Source: Caulobacter zeae (GTDB lineage Bacteria; Pseudomonadota; Alphaproteobacteria; Caulobacterales; Caulobacteraceae). Taken from it: DNA of 64,000 nt. Positions 1-8,392 of this stretch are shown here, piece by piece. The stretch's first letter is position 1; the number at the start of each line of letters is the position of its first letter. The DNA lies in contig NZ_PJRS01000023.1 of assembly GCF_002858925.1 (NCBI RefSeq), forward strand, positions 144,109-208,108. Reading direction: 5' to 3'. The position numbers and the translations under genes are program-made. The notes beneath the pieces are model-generated. The model was given only the letters and a program-made list of their open reading frames with translations. It was not told the DNA's origin and ran no database searches.

Positions 1-201
1 GGCATGGGCGGCGTCCAGGGCGCGCTCGACATCGATCGCCTGCGAGCGGGCGATCTCGCAGATCTTGCGGCCGGTGATCGGCGAGGCGTTGTCGAAATAG
101 CGACCGTCGGCCGGCGCGACCCACTGGCCGCCGATGAAGTTGTCGTAGCGCGCCTTGAACGGCGGGCGGGACAGCGAGTCGATGAACTCGGGCTTGGTCA
201 T
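1..201 (-). CDS. Aldehyde dehydrogenase, N-terminal part (cut by window edge)
   Basis: The 67 visible residues start [20 protein letters not shown] and continue with an NFIGGQWV segment and a [14 protein letters not shown] segment. This is the typical N-terminus of NAD(P)-dependent aldehyde dehydrogenases of the acetaldehyde/ExaC-AldB type, which oxidise aldehydes to acids in the cytoplasm. The catalytic cysteine and glutamate lie beyond the window, so activity cannot be judged. The ATG is preceded by a strong GGAGGAAA ribosome binding site. A GAF-HTH regulator on the same strand lies about 300 bp upstream and is a plausible controller. The family is clear; the substrate is not. Confidence 0.85.
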   Translation of the reverse strand, partial: MTKPEFIDSLSRPPFKARYDNFIGGQWVAPADGRYFDNASPITGRKICEIARSQAIDVERALDAAHA

Positions 202-334
202 GGTTTCCTCCGTCGCGCCGTGTTCGGCGTCATGGGGAGGAGGTTGCGCCCGGATTTTTGATGTGGCGCGGCGGCGCGGCGGAGACGGGCGCGGGGTGTC
301 TCAGGTTTGCGACAGATGGGGCGGCCTCTTAGGG

Positions 335-501
335 ACCCTCTCCCAGAGGGAGAGGGAGGGGCCCAGGCGAAGCCTCGGAGGGTGAGGGGTTTCAGCGTGT
401 CAGGTTGAAGCGCTGGGCCGTGGTTTTTCCGGAAAGGGTGTAACCACTCACCCTCCCACCGCTTCGCGGCGGGCCCCTCCCTCTCTCAAAGAGAGAGGGT
501 T
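335..501. repeat. Paired inverted GC-rich intergenic repeat (family C)
   Basis: Two inward-facing copies of a repeat begin CCCTCTCCC and contain GGAGGGTGAGGGG. They face each other across about 50 bp and fill most of the gap between the aldehyde dehydrogenase and its regulator. A similar pair lies at 60333-60464, with shorter relatives near 21894 and 23082. It can form a large hairpin in RNA. No coding potential is apparent. Confidence 0.7.
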
Positions 502-1437
502 CTAGGAGCGCCCCAGCCCCAGGCGGTTGATCTTCCGGTGCAGCGTCGCGCGGCTCACCCCCAGCGCGCCGGCCGCCGCAGACACGTTGCCCCCCGCCGC
601 GCCCAACGCCCGACGGACGGCGGCGCGTTCGGCGTCTTCCAGGTCGGCGCCGCGATCGGGAGACGGCAAGCCGCGGCGCAGCTTGTCGTCGGTCAGCTCC
701 AGGGCCTGGCGGGCGGCGCGGGTGGCGCCGATGACCACGTCGTCAGCGTCGACGGCCAGCATCGGGGTCGAGGCGCGGTCGGCGCGGCCGTCGGCCAGCA
801 GCACGATGCGCGCGCCGGGGAAGGCCTCGCGGAAGGCCTTGGACTCGATACGACGCGCCGCGTCGTTGACCACCGCCTCCATCAGCCCGGTCATGCCGTC
901 CAGCCCCGGCCGGCATGACGAAACGTCGAGCGCGCCGGCCAGCCTGCCTTGCGGATCGAACAGCGGCGCGACGGTGCAGCTAAGGCCGATGTTGCGGGTG
1001 TGGAAGTGCTGGTCGCGGTGGATGGTCAGGGTGCGCTGCTCGGCAAGGCAGGTGCCGATGCCGTTGGTGCCCTCGCGCGCCTCGCTCCACACCGCCCCGG
1101 TCCACAGACCCCAGCGGTGGAACACCGGATCGTCGGCCGACGCGCCCCGGCGGTCGACCGGCACGCCGGCGCTGTCGGTCAGCAGCACGCAGGATCCTTG
1201 CGCGCCCACGGCCTGGAACAGGGCGTCCAGCGTGTCGGACGCCGCCGCGCGCAGGGCGCCCATGCGCTCCTGGGCCTGCGAAAGCTCGCGTTCGGTGAGG
1301 GTGTCGGGGGCCTTGCGGTTCTCCGGATCCAGGCCGTGCAGCACCAGGCTGCGCCGCCACGAGGCCGCCACCGGCGACAGAGCGGGTCCCGCGCCGTCGA
1401 GCACGGCCAGCACGTCGCGGGCGTGGGCTTGAGCCAT
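502..1437 (-). CDS. AcoR-like GAF-HTH transcriptional regulator lacking the AAA+ domain
   Basis: This 311-residue protein has an N-terminal GAF-type sensor with the AcoR signature EGTNGIGTCLAEQRTLTIH. Its C-terminal Fis-type helix-turn-helix contains GNVSAAAGALGVSRATLHRK at about residues 275-305. Classical AcoR proteins carry a sigma54-activating AAA+ ATPase between these parts. Here there are only about 100 residues in between, with no Walker motif, so it should not be a sigma54 activator. The ATG at 1437 is chosen because GGGAGGAG precedes it; longer upstream readings lack support. It lies upstream of, and parallel to, the aldehyde dehydrogenase, which suggests control of alcohol or aldehyde oxidation (inference). 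Confidence 0.8.
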   Translation of the reverse strand: MAQAHARDVLAVLDGAGPALSPVAASWRRSLVLHGLDPENRKAPDTLTERELSQAQERMGALRAAASDTLDALFQAVGAQGSCVLLTDSAGVPVDRRGASADDPVFHRWGLWTGAVWSEAREGTNGIGTCLAEQRTLTIHRDQHFHTRNIGLSCTVAPLFDPQGRLAGALDVSSCRPGLDGMTGLMEAVVNDAARRIESKAFREAFPGARIVLLADGRADRASTPMLAVDADDVVIGATRAARQALELTDDKLRRGLPSPDRGADLEDAERAAVRRALGAAGGNVSAAAGALGVSRATLHRKINRLGLGRS

Positions 1438-1652
1438 CAGCGGTCTCCTCCCCGGCTTTCTTCGGGCGACGCCAGGCCGGCACCTTGCGCGCGGTAGGCG
1501 GCCCGGGGCAAGCACGCACAGGTCGAGTTGACCGCCGCTCCGTCGCACGCCGTTCGGGCAGATTGGGGGTCGGCGAAGCCCGACTTCGGGCGTAAAGCGC
1601 TGGCAAGGCCGGTCGCAACCCCGGCCGCCGACGCCTTTCGGAGTACCCCGCC

Positions 1653-2402
1653 ATGCTGCTCGCCCTCTCGACCTGGCCCGAGATCGAAGCCTACCTCCAG
1701 CGCTCGAAGACGGTGATCGTGCCGATCGGCTCCAACGAGCAGCACGGGCCGACGGGCCTGCTTGGCACCGACTGGCTGTGCCCCGAGATCATCGCCCACG
1801 AGGCCTCCAGGCGCTCGGACGAGGTGCTGGTGGCGCCGACCTTCAACGTCGGCATGGCCCAGCACCACCTGGCCTTCCCGGGCACCATCTTCCTGCGCCC
1901 GTCGACCTTCATGGCCGCAATCGGCGACTGGACCCGCTCGCTGGGCGCCCACGGGTTCGAGAAGATCTATTTCCTCAACGGCCACGGCGGCAACGTCGCC
2001 ACCATCGAGGCGGCGTTCTCGGAGATCTACGCCGAGTACAGCTTCCGCAAGGAGCGCTGCCCCTTCGCCATGAAGCTGAAGAACTGGTGGGACCTCGAGG
2101 GCGTCAACGCCCTGGCCATGCGCCAATTCCCGGTCGGCCACGGCAGCCACGCCACCCCGTCGGAAATCGCGGTGACCCAGTGGGGCTATCCCGACAGCAT
2201 CAAGACCGCCGACTACGAGCCAAAGATCGCCCCGACGGGCCCGATCCGCGAGGCGCTCGACTTCCGCGCCCGCTACGCCGACGGCCGCATGGGCTCCGAC
2301 CCCGCCCTGGCCACGCCCGAAAAGGGCGGCGAACTGGTCGAGCAGGCGGTCGTGTCGCTGATAAAGGACTTGGCGGCTTTTGCGGGTGAGGCGCGGCCGT
2401 AG
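1653..2402 (+). CDS. Creatininase-family amidohydrolase
   Basis: The 249-residue protein matches the creatininase/MftE family of metal-dependent amidohydrolases. The metal-binding pattern is visible: GSNEQHGPTGLLGTD (Glu29, His31, Asp40), NGHGGN (His111) and a later HGSHATPSE. The length is normal for the family. Members cleave small cyclic amides, or peptides such as the mycofactocin precursor. No mycofactocin or creatine genes are nearby, so the substrate is unknown. The gene is divergent from the GAF-HTH regulator. The ATG has a GGAG ribosome site about 10 bases upstream. Confidence 0.82.
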   Translation: MLLALSTWPEIEAYLQRSKTVIVPIGSNEQHGPTGLLGTDWLCPEIIAHEASRRSDEVLVAPTFNVGMAQHHLAFPGTIFLRPSTFMAAIGDWTRSLGAHGFEKIYFLNGHGGNVATIEAAFSEIYAEYSFRKERCPFAMKLKNWWDLEGVNALAMRQFPVGHGSHATPSEIAVTQWGYPDSIKTADYEPKIAPTGPIREALDFRARYADGRMGSDPALATPEKGGELVEQAVVSLIKDLAAFAGEARP

Positions 2403-2411
2403 CGCCAAAGA

Positions 2412-2519
2412 TGCTCCCCCTCTGGGGGAGCTGTCGCGAAGCGACTGAGGGGGTTGCTCGGCATCGGCCGCGCGCCCCCCTCCGGCCCTCTGGGCCACCT
2501 CCCCCAGAGGGGGAGGATC
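2412..2519. repeat. GC-rich hairpin repeat pair (family D)
   Basis: The segment starts CTCCCCCTCTGGGGGAG and ends with CTCCCCCAGAGGGGGAGG, so both ends are self-complementary. Related copies occur at 5231-5250 and 23170-23213. It lies between convergent genes and could act as a bidirectional transcription stop. Confidence 0.65.
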
Positions 2520-2522
2520 GAT

Positions 2523-3485
2523 CTAAATCACCCCCGCGCGCAGCAGGTCGTGGACGTGCAGCACGCCCACGGGCCGGCCGGCCTCGACGACGAACAGCAC
2601 GGTGATCCGGCGCTCGTTCATCACCTTGAGGGCCTCGGCGGCCAGGGCGTGGGGGCCGATCACCAGCGGCCCCTTGGTCATCACCTCGCCGGCGGCGTGG
2701 GTCATCAGGCCGTCCATGTGGCGGCGAAGGTCACCGTCGGTGATCAGGCCGACCAGGGCGCCGGCGGCGTCGATCACGCCGACCGCGCCGAAGCGCTTCT
2801 GGCTCATGACCAGCAGGGCCTCGCTCATCGGCGCGCCTTCCCCGATCAGCGGCAGCTCGCCCTGGCCATGCATCAGGTCGGCCACGGTGCGCAGCATCGC
2901 CCCCAGCTTGCCGCCCGGGTGGAAGACGCGGAAGTCGCTGGCGGTGAAGCCGCGGCTTTCCAGCAGCGCCACGGCCAGCGCGTCGCCCAGGGCGATCTGC
3001 AAGGTGGTCGAGGTGGTCGGCGCATTGACCTCCGCCGTCGCCTCCGGCGCGTCGGGCAGCAGCAGCAGCACGTCGCCAGCCTGGCCCAGCTGGCTGCCAG
3101 CGACGGCGGTGATGGCGATCAGCGGGATGGAGAAGCGCTTGCAATAGGCCATGGTGTCGGCCAGCTCGCGGGCCTCGCCCGACTTCGACAGGGCCAGCAC
3201 CACGTCGTCGGGGCCGATCATGCCGAGGTCGCCGTGGCTGGCCTCGGCGGGGTGGACGAACATCGCCTGGCTGCCGGTCGAGGCCAGGGTGGCGGCGATC
3301 TTGCGCGCCACGTGGCCCGACTTGCCCATGCCGGTGCACACGATGCGGCCCTTGGCGTCGTGCAGCACCTGGACGGCGCGGGCGAAGGCCTCGCCCAGCT
3401 CGTCGGCCATCTGGGTCAGGGCCTGGGCCTCGATGCTCAGCACCCGGCGGCCCACGGCCACGGCGTCGGAAATCGTATCGGTCAT
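2523..3485 (-). CDS. kdsD: Arabinose-5-phosphate isomerase KdsD
   Basis: KdsD interconverts ribulose-5-phosphate and arabinose-5-phosphate, the first committed step toward Kdo for lipopolysaccharide. The 320-residue protein has an N-terminal SIS sugar-isomerase domain (TGMGKSGHVARKIAATLAS, then ALSKSGEARE, HPGGKLG near its end) and two C-terminal CBS domains over about residues 200-318. This is the normal length and layout for the family. The start MTDTISDA at 3485 gives the family-typical N-terminus. A longer reading through the upstream repeat would add about 39 poorly supported residues. The gene stands alone, so its operon context is uninformative. Confidence 0.92.
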   Translation of the reverse strand: MTDTISDAVAVGRRVLSIEAQALTQMADELGEAFARAVQVLHDAKGRIVCTGMGKSGHVARKIAATLASTGSQAMFVHPAEASHGDLGMIGPDDVVLALSKSGEARELADTMAYCKRFSIPLIAITAVAGSQLGQAGDVLLLLPDAPEATAEVNAPTTSTTLQIALGDALAVALLESRGFTASDFRVFHPGGKLGAMLRTVADLMHGQGELPLIGEGAPMSEALLVMSQKRFGAVGVIDAAGALVGLITDGDLRRHMDGLMTHAAGEVMTKGPLVIGPHALAAEALKVMNERRITVLFVVEAGRPVGVLHVHDLLRAGVI

Positions 3486-3586
3486 GTGGTCAGAAACTCC
3501 GTGCGCAGCCCATATCAGGCCCCGCGCGGTTGATCGACCCCGGGGCTTGGCCCTAGCGCGGCCCGACATTCGGCGCTCGAGAAAAA

Positions 3587-3673
3587 CCTCGTCCTTCGAC
3601 AAGCTCAGGATGAGGTTTTTCTACTGCCGCGGCCTTCCAATGGTCCTCATCCTGAGCCTGTCGAAGGACGAGG
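3587..3673. repeat. Hairpin intergenic repeat (family B)
   Basis: An 87-bp inverted repeat has outer arms CCTCGTCCTTCGACA and TGTCGAAGGACGAGG, and inner arms CTCAGGATGAGG and CCTCATCCTGAG. Near-identical copies are at 25629-25713 and 31451-31539, each downstream of or between genes. Confidence 0.8.
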
Positions 3674-3705
3674 GCCACGCACTACGACTGCCCCCCGATC
3701 CACGC

Positions 3706-4497
3706 CTAGCGCGGGATCTCGGCCGTCTTGACCAGGGCCACCTGGCGATAGACCGCGGCCACCTCGAAATAGCGGCCGAAGGCGGCGTGGAAGTGGTCGA
3801 CCGCCTGCTTCACGCCCGGGCCGCCGATCTCGCTGATGTCGTGCCAGTAGTCGTCGAGCACCATCATGCCGCCCACCTCGAGCAGGCTGGCGCAGCAGCA
3901 CAGGTCGATCATCACCGCCAGGGCGGTATGGCTGCCGTCGACATAGATCAGGTCGAACTTGTCGCCCACCTCCAGCATCTTGGGCAGCTCGTAGGTCGAA
4001 AAGCCCTTGTGGGTCGCCACCTTGCCGAAGGTGGTGCGGGCCATGTTGCGGTGGAAGCGCGGCTCGACCGCCAGGTACTTCTCTTCCGGGTTCAGGCCCT
4101 CGTCGAACCAGGGATCGATCACCGTCACGTCGAGGCGGTCGGGGAACATCCAGTCCATGAAGGCGAGATTCCGGCCCTCATAGGCGCCGATCTCCATGTA
4201 GCGCGTCTTGGGACCGCCGGCCGGGCGTTTGGCCATGAAGTCGCGCAGCAGCGGGGCCACGAAGGGAATGTTGTTGGCGGCCCAGGCCGAGGTGAACTCG
4301 AAGCCCTTGGTCTCGCAGTAGGCGGAAAAGGCGCCGGCGCTGTCGTTGTCGCGCGCCTTGCCCAGCATGGTGCGGGCCAGCTGCGGGGCCAGGCGCGGAT
4401 TGATCTTGCCCAGCGAGCGCAGCTTGGCGCCCGCACCGCGCGCGTCGACGGCGTCGGTCAGTTCGGCGTCGAAAGCAGGGGTCGATCCGTCGGCCAT
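3706..4497 (-). CDS. Class I SAM-dependent methyltransferase
   Basis: This 263-residue protein has the class I methyltransferase core: motif I YMEIGAYEGRNLAFM near residue 100, an acidic end of strand 2 in VTVIDPWFDEG, and FDLIYVDGSH. It resembles the Methyltransf_24 group, often found with surface glycan or small-molecule modification. The first ~90 residues are a helical extension. No partner genes reveal the substrate. The start MADGSTPAFD follows a GAGAGGAG ribosome site. Confidence 0.75.
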   Translation of the reverse strand: MADGSTPAFDAELTDAVDARGAGAKLRSLGKINPRLAPQLARTMLGKARDNDSAGAFSAYCETKGFEFTSAWAANNIPFVAPLLRDFMAKRPAGGPKTRYMEIGAYEGRNLAFMDWMFPDRLDVTVIDPWFDEGLNPEEKYLAVEPRFHRNMARTTFGKVATHKGFSTYELPKMLEVGDKFDLIYVDGSHTALAVMIDLCCCASLLEVGGMMVLDDYWHDISEIGGPGVKQAVDHFHAAFGRYFEVAAVYRQVALVKTAEIPR

Positions 4498-4554
4498 GGC
4501 GGCGCGCTCCTCTCAAGGTCGAGGAACCCTAACCGACCATCGGTTAAGGAAGGG

Positions 4555-4911
4555 TCAGGCCGCGAGGACCTGGCCGTCCTCGACCGTGATCGGCCAGACG
4601 GTCAGCTGCTTGCCGGCGCAGGGGCCCGCCACGCAGGCGCCGTCGGCGATGCGGAACAGGGCCGCATGGCCGGCGCACAGGATCAGGTCGTTCTCGCGGG
4701 TGAGAAAGCGGCCATTGATCCCGGCGAGGGGCCAGCCGGCGTGGGGGCAGCTGTCGACATAGCCGAACACCCCGCCGTCCTTGCGGACGACGAAGCCGGC
4801 GAACATCGCCTGCCCCTCACGGTAACGGAAACCCGCCGCGCCCGGCTCGGGAATGTCGGCCAGGGCGCAGATCGCCTGGCCGGGCGCGGGGCGGGCGGGA
4901 TTGTCGTCCAT
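4555..4911 (-). CDS. Rieske [2Fe-2S] ferredoxin-like protein
   Basis: The protein is small (118 residues) and carries a complete Rieske cluster motif, Cys55-Pro-His57 and Cys79-x2-His82 (SCPHAG and LCAGHA). No signal peptide or membrane anchor is present, so it is probably a soluble cytoplasmic electron carrier, or a lone Rieske subunit related to NirD or oxygenase ferredoxins. It follows the YciI gene by 8 bases on the same strand, so the two are probably co-transcribed. No oxygenase lies nearby, so its partner is unknown. Confidence 0.85.
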   Translation of the reverse strand: MDDNPARPAPGQAICALADIPEPGAAGFRYREGQAMFAGFVVRKDGGVFGYVDSCPHAGWPLAGINGRFLTRENDLILCAGHAALFRIADGACVAGPCAGKQLTVWPITVEDGQVLAA

Positions 4912-4919
4912 CAGGGGCG

Positions 4920-5201
4920 TCAGACCGAGCCGACGGCCAGGCGCCAGGGATTGATCTCGACGCTCTCGAAGATCCCGGCGGCGGTGTAGGGATCGTTGTC
5001 GGCCTGGGCCTGGGCGACGGCCTTGTCGTCGGCCTCGACCACCAGGATCGAGCCGATCGGATTGCCGGCGTCGTCCAGCAGAGCGCCGGCCAGCTTCAGA
5101 TTGGCCGACTGGGCCAGGTATTCCAGGTGCTTGGGGCGCACGGCCAGGCGGGTTTCGAGCGCGCCGGGCTTGTCCTTGCAGACGATGGCGTAGAGCGGCA
5201 T
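4920..5201 (-). CDS. YciI family protein
   Basis: This 93-residue ferredoxin-like-fold protein begins MPLYAIVCKDKPGALETRLAVRP. It has the family signature around HLEYL and ends with DPYTAAGIFESVEINPW. YciI proteins carry a putative His-Asp pair and are linked to dehydrochlorinase-like chemistry, but their physiological role is mostly unknown. The gene lies downstream of gpsA and just upstream of the Rieske gene, all on the minus strand. A short family D hairpin separates it from gpsA. Confidence 0.85.
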   Translation of the reverse strand: MPLYAIVCKDKPGALETRLAVRPKHLEYLAQSANLKLAGALLDDAGNPIGSILVVEADDKAVAQAQADNDPYTAAGIFESVEINPWRLAVGSV

Positions 5202-5230
5202 GGGCGTTCCTTCCAGAAGATGAGTGGATC

Positions 5231-5250
5231 CTCCCCCAGAGGGGGAGGAT
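5231..5250. repeat. Short family D hairpin
   Basis: A palindrome built on CCTCCCCCAGAGGGGGAGG lies between gpsA and the YciI gene. It matches the end of the repeat at 2412-2519. Confidence 0.6.
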
Positions 5251-5259
5251 CTTGATCGA

Positions 5260-6252
5260 CTACTCCGCCTTCAGCGGGCGGGACAGCAGGCCGAGGATGG
5301 CGCTGTCGACGTCGACCTCGCCGGCCAGGATGGCGGCGACGGCTTCGCAGATCGGGGTCTCGACGCTTAAGCTTCGGGCCAGGGCGCGCACGGCCGGGGC
5401 CGAGGCGACGCCTTCGGCGACGCTGACCTTGCCGGCCAGGGCCTGTTCCAGGGTCTGGCCAGCGCCCAGCGCCAGGCCGACGCTCATATTGCGCGACTGG
5501 CTGGACGAGCAGGTGAGCACCAGGTCGCCCAGGCCGCACAGGCCCGCCACTGTCTCGGCCTTACCGCCGGCGGCCACGGCCAGGCGGGTCAGTTCGGCGA
5601 AGCCGCGGGTGATCAGAGCGGCGTGGGCGTTGCGGCCCAGGCCCTTGCCCTCGGAGATGCCGCAGGCGATGGCCAGCACGTTCTTGACGGCCCCGCCGGC
5701 CTCGGCGCCGATCACGTCGGCGGCCCAGTAGGGTCGGAAGGTCGGGATGGCGATGGCCTCGACAATGGCCTTGCCCAAGGCCTCGTCCTCGCAGGCCAGG
5801 GTGGCGGCGGCGGGCAGGCCGCGGGCGACCTCGCCGGCGAAGCTGGGGCCCGACAGCACGGCGATGGCCACGCCCGGCAGGGCCTCGGCCGCCACCTCGG
5901 TCATCAGCTTCAGCGAGCCCTGCTCGACGCCCTTGGAGCACAGCACCACCGGAACGCCAGGCTTCAGATACGGCGCCAGCGCGGCCATGGCCGAGCGCAG
6001 GTGCTGGGCCGGCGGCACGGCCAGGATGAGGTCGCAGGTCGCCAGGCCCGCCATGTCGGAAACGGCGGTGACCGCCGGTTCCAGCGTCACGCCCGGCAGG
6101 AACATCGTGTTCTCGCGCTTGTCGGCGATCGAGGCGACGACCTCGGGCTCACGGGCCTGCAACGTCACCTCGAGGCCGGCGCGCGCGGCCACCTGAGCCA
6201 GGGCCGTGCCCCACGCCCCAGCGCCGACGACGCCTGCGTGCTTGAAGGTCAT
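5260..6252 (-). CDS. gpsA: Glycerol-3-phosphate dehydrogenase [NAD(P)+] GpsA
   Basis: GpsA reduces dihydroxyacetone phosphate to sn-glycerol-3-phosphate for phospholipid synthesis. The 330-residue protein begins with the nucleotide-binding loop [13 protein letters not shown]. It carries [24 protein letters not shown] and the catalytic lysine region [17 protein letters not shown], all typical of the enzyme. The length is normal. Its ATG overlaps the tsaD stop by an ATGA, so it is translationally coupled to tsaD, a common alphaproteobacterial pair. Confidence 0.96.
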   Translation of the reverse strand: MTFKHAGVVGAGAWGTALAQVAARAGLEVTLQAREPEVVASIADKRENTMFLPGVTLEPAVTAVSDMAGLATCDLILAVPPAQHLRSAMAALAPYLKPGVPVVLCSKGVEQGSLKLMTEVAAEALPGVAIAVLSGPSFAGEVARGLPAAATLACEDEALGKAIVEAIAIPTFRPYWAADVIGAEAGGAVKNVLAIACGISEGKGLGRNAHAALITRGFAELTRLAVAAGGKAETVAGLCGLGDLVLTCSSSQSRNMSVGLALGAGQTLEQALAGKVSVAEGVASAPAVRALARSLSVETPICEAVAAILAGEVDVDSAILGLLSRPLKAE

Positions 6253-7352
6253 GCCTTGGCTCCCTTGCGACCGAAACTGTTGCTCGGATTGGATAACGCC
6301 GCGGCCTCGTCGAGGGGCCAGCGGGGACGCGCCACGGCGTCCAGATCGTCGGAAATGCCCGCCGCCAGGCGCTCGGCCCCGGCCAGGGCGATCATGGCGG
6401 CGTTGTCGGTGCAGTAGGCCAGCGGCGGGGCGTCGAACGTAAAGCCGTTGTCCTCACAGATCTTCAGCAGGGCCGCGCGGACGGCGCCGTTGGCCGCCAC
6501 CCCGCCGGCGACCACGAAGCGGCGCTCGCCGGCCGCGTGGCCTTCGGCATAGAGCTTCATGGCCCGGTCGGTGCGCTCGGAAAGCTGGCGGGCGATGGCG
6601 AACTGCACGGCGGCGGCCAGGTCGGCGCGTTCCTGGTCCGTCGTCAGCGTCGCGGCGATGCGGGCGGCGGCCGTCTTCAGGCCCGAGAACGAGAAGTCGC
6701 AGTCCTTGCGGCCCAGCAGGGCGCGCGGCAGCTCGTACCTGGACGCGTCGCCCGCCTTGGCCAGCTTTTCCAGCGCCGGACCGCCCGGATAGGGCAGGCC
6801 CAGGCTCTTGGCGATCTTGTCGAAGGCCTCGCCGGCCGCGTCGTCGATGGTGGTGCCCAGGCGTTTGCAGGCGCCCACCCCGCCGACTTCCAGGAGTTGG
6901 CAGTGCCCGCCCGAGACCAGCAGCAGCAGGAAGGGATAGGCGATCTCGGCGCCCAGCCTGGCCGAGACCGCGTGGCCCTCCAAGTGGTTGACCGCCACCA
7001 GCGGCAGGTCGCGCGCCAGGGCGACCGCCTTGCCGAACGCCAGGCCGACCATCACCCCGCCGACCAGACCCGGGCCGGCCGTGGCCGCCACGCCGTCCAG
7101 CGCGTCGTAGCCGATCCCCGCCGCACGCATGGCCTGGGCGGCGACGCTGTCGATCACCTCGACATGGGCGCGGGCGGCGATCTCGGGCACCACGCCGCCG
7201 AACGGGGCGTGCTGTTCGAACTGGGTGCCGACGATCGACGACAGCACCTCGACGCGGCCGTCCGCGCTCCGGCGCACCACCGAGGCGGCGGTCTCGTCGC
7301 AGCTGGTCTCCAGTCCGAGGACCGTGAGGCCCGAGTTCGTAAGGGTTGTCAT
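6249..7352 (-). CDS. tsaD: tRNA N6-adenosine threonylcarbamoyltransferase TsaD
   Basis: TsaD transfers the threonylcarbamoyl group to A37 of ANN-decoding tRNAs, an essential modification, together with TsaB and TsaE. The 367-residue protein shows [16 protein letters not shown] at the start, the iron-binding motif [16 protein letters not shown], and the kinase-like [10 protein letters not shown] and FSGLKTA segments. It forms an operon with gpsA (ATGA overlap) and is divergent from hemC across only 71 bp. The modified tRNA class includes the tRNA-Thr encoded downstream in this window. Confidence 0.97.
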   Translation of the reverse strand: MTTLTNSGLTVLGLETSCDETAASVVRRSADGRVEVLSSIVGTQFEQHAPFGGVVPEIAARAHVEVIDSVAAQAMRAAGIGYDALDGVAATAGPGLVGGVMVGLAFGKAVALARDLPLVAVNHLEGHAVSARLGAEIAYPFLLLLVSGGHCQLLEVGGVGACKRLGTTIDDAAGEAFDKIAKSLGLPYPGGPALEKLAKAGDASRYELPRALLGRKDCDFSFSGLKTAAARIAATLTTDQERADLAAAVQFAIARQLSERTDRAMKLYAEGHAAGERRFVVAGGVAANGAVRAALLKICEDNGFTFDAPPLAYCTDNAAMIALAGAERLAAGISDDLDAVARPRWPLDEAAALSNPSNSFGRKGAKA

Positions 7353-7423
7353 TCGGTTGCGGGGTTCCCGCCGCTCCTGTAGCAGCGAAGGCTTGTCTTT
7401 CGCATGCAGGTAACGTCCCGACC

Positions 7424-8392
7424 GTGTCCCGGCAACCCATCCGCATCGGCGCCCGCGGCTCGAAGCTCTCGCTCGCCCAGTCCGGCCACATGCAGGCGCG
7501 GATCGCCCACGCCCTCGGCGCGCCGCTGGACGCCGGTCCGGAAGAGATCGCCTCCTACGCCCAGCTGATCCCGATCGTCACCAGCGGCGACCGCATCCAG
7601 GACCGCCGGCTGATGGAGATCGGCGGCAAGGGCCTGTTCACCAAGGAGATCGAGGAGGCCCTGCTCGACGGCCGCATCGACTGCGCGGTGCATTCGCTGA
7701 AGGACATGCCGGCCGAGCTTCCGCCGGGGCTGGTCCTGGCCGCGACGCCGGAACGTGAAGACCCGCGCGACGCCTTCATCAGCAAGGTCGCCCAGCGGCT
7801 GGAAGACCTGCCCCGCGGCGCGCGCCTGGGCACCGCCAGCCTGCGTCGCCAGGCCCAGGCCCTGCACGTGCGCCCCGACCTCGACGTCGTCATGCTGCGC
7901 GGCAATGTCGACACGCGCCTGGCCAAGCTGGAGCGCGGCGAGGCCGACGCCATCCTCTTGGCCCAGTCGGGCCTAAACCGCCTGGGCATGGGCCACATCC
8001 CGCAAAGCTGGCTCGACCCGCTGGCCGCCCCGCCCGCCCCGGGCCAGGGCGCCCTGGCCATCGAGAGCCGGGCCGAAGACGTCGACGCCCCCTGGCTGGC
8101 CGCCATCCGCTGCCGCCCGACCACCATCGCCGTGGCCGCCGAACGCGGCGCGCTCTACGCGCTCGAAGGCTCGTGCCGCACGGCCGTCGGCGCCTATGGC
8201 CGCCTGGACGGTACGCGCCTCTGCCTGCTGGTCGAGGCCCTCAGCCCCGACGGCGTCATCCGCGTCCGCCACGAGGGCGAGGTGGTGCTGACCGGCGACG
8301 ACGACGCCGGCCAGGCGCTCGCCCTGGGCCTGTCGCTGGGCGCGGCGGTCAAGGCCGAGGGCGGCGACGCCATCATCGCGCCGACGGAATGA
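7424..8392 (+). CDS. hemC: Hydroxymethylbilane synthase HemC
   Basis: HemC polymerises four porphobilinogens to hydroxymethylbilane in haem synthesis. The protein has IRIGARGSKLSLAQS at the start, the active-site aspartate region DCAVHSLKDMP, LGTASLRRQAQ, and the dipyrromethane-binding cysteine Cys251 in EGSCRTAVGAY. The GTG start at 7424 gives a 322-residue enzyme of normal size starting just before the conserved first strand. An ATG at 7346 would run through the promoter region and overlap tsaD. The operon continues into hemD by an ATGA overlap. Confidence 0.95.
   Translation: MSRQPIRIGARGSKLSLAQSGHMQARIAHALGAPLDAGPEEIASYAQLIPIVTSGDRIQDRRLMEIGGKGLFTKEIEEALLDGRIDCAVHSLKDMPAELPPGLVLAATPEREDPRDAFISKVAQRLEDLPRGARLGTASLRRQAQALHVRPDLDVVMLRGNVDTRLAKLERGEADAILLAQSGLNRLGMGHIPQSWLDPLAAPPAPGQGALAIESRAEDVDAPWLAAIRCRPTTIAVAAERGALYALEGSCRTAVGAYGRLDGTRLCLLVEALSPDGVIRVRHEGEVVLTGDDDAGQALALGLSLGAAVKAEGGDAIIAPTE

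Noticed and set aside
8173..8388. N-terminal extension of HemD
   Set aside because: The upstream in-frame part lies inside hemC in another frame and is Arg/Pro-rich. The ATG at 8389 overlaps the hemC stop and starts the conserved domain.
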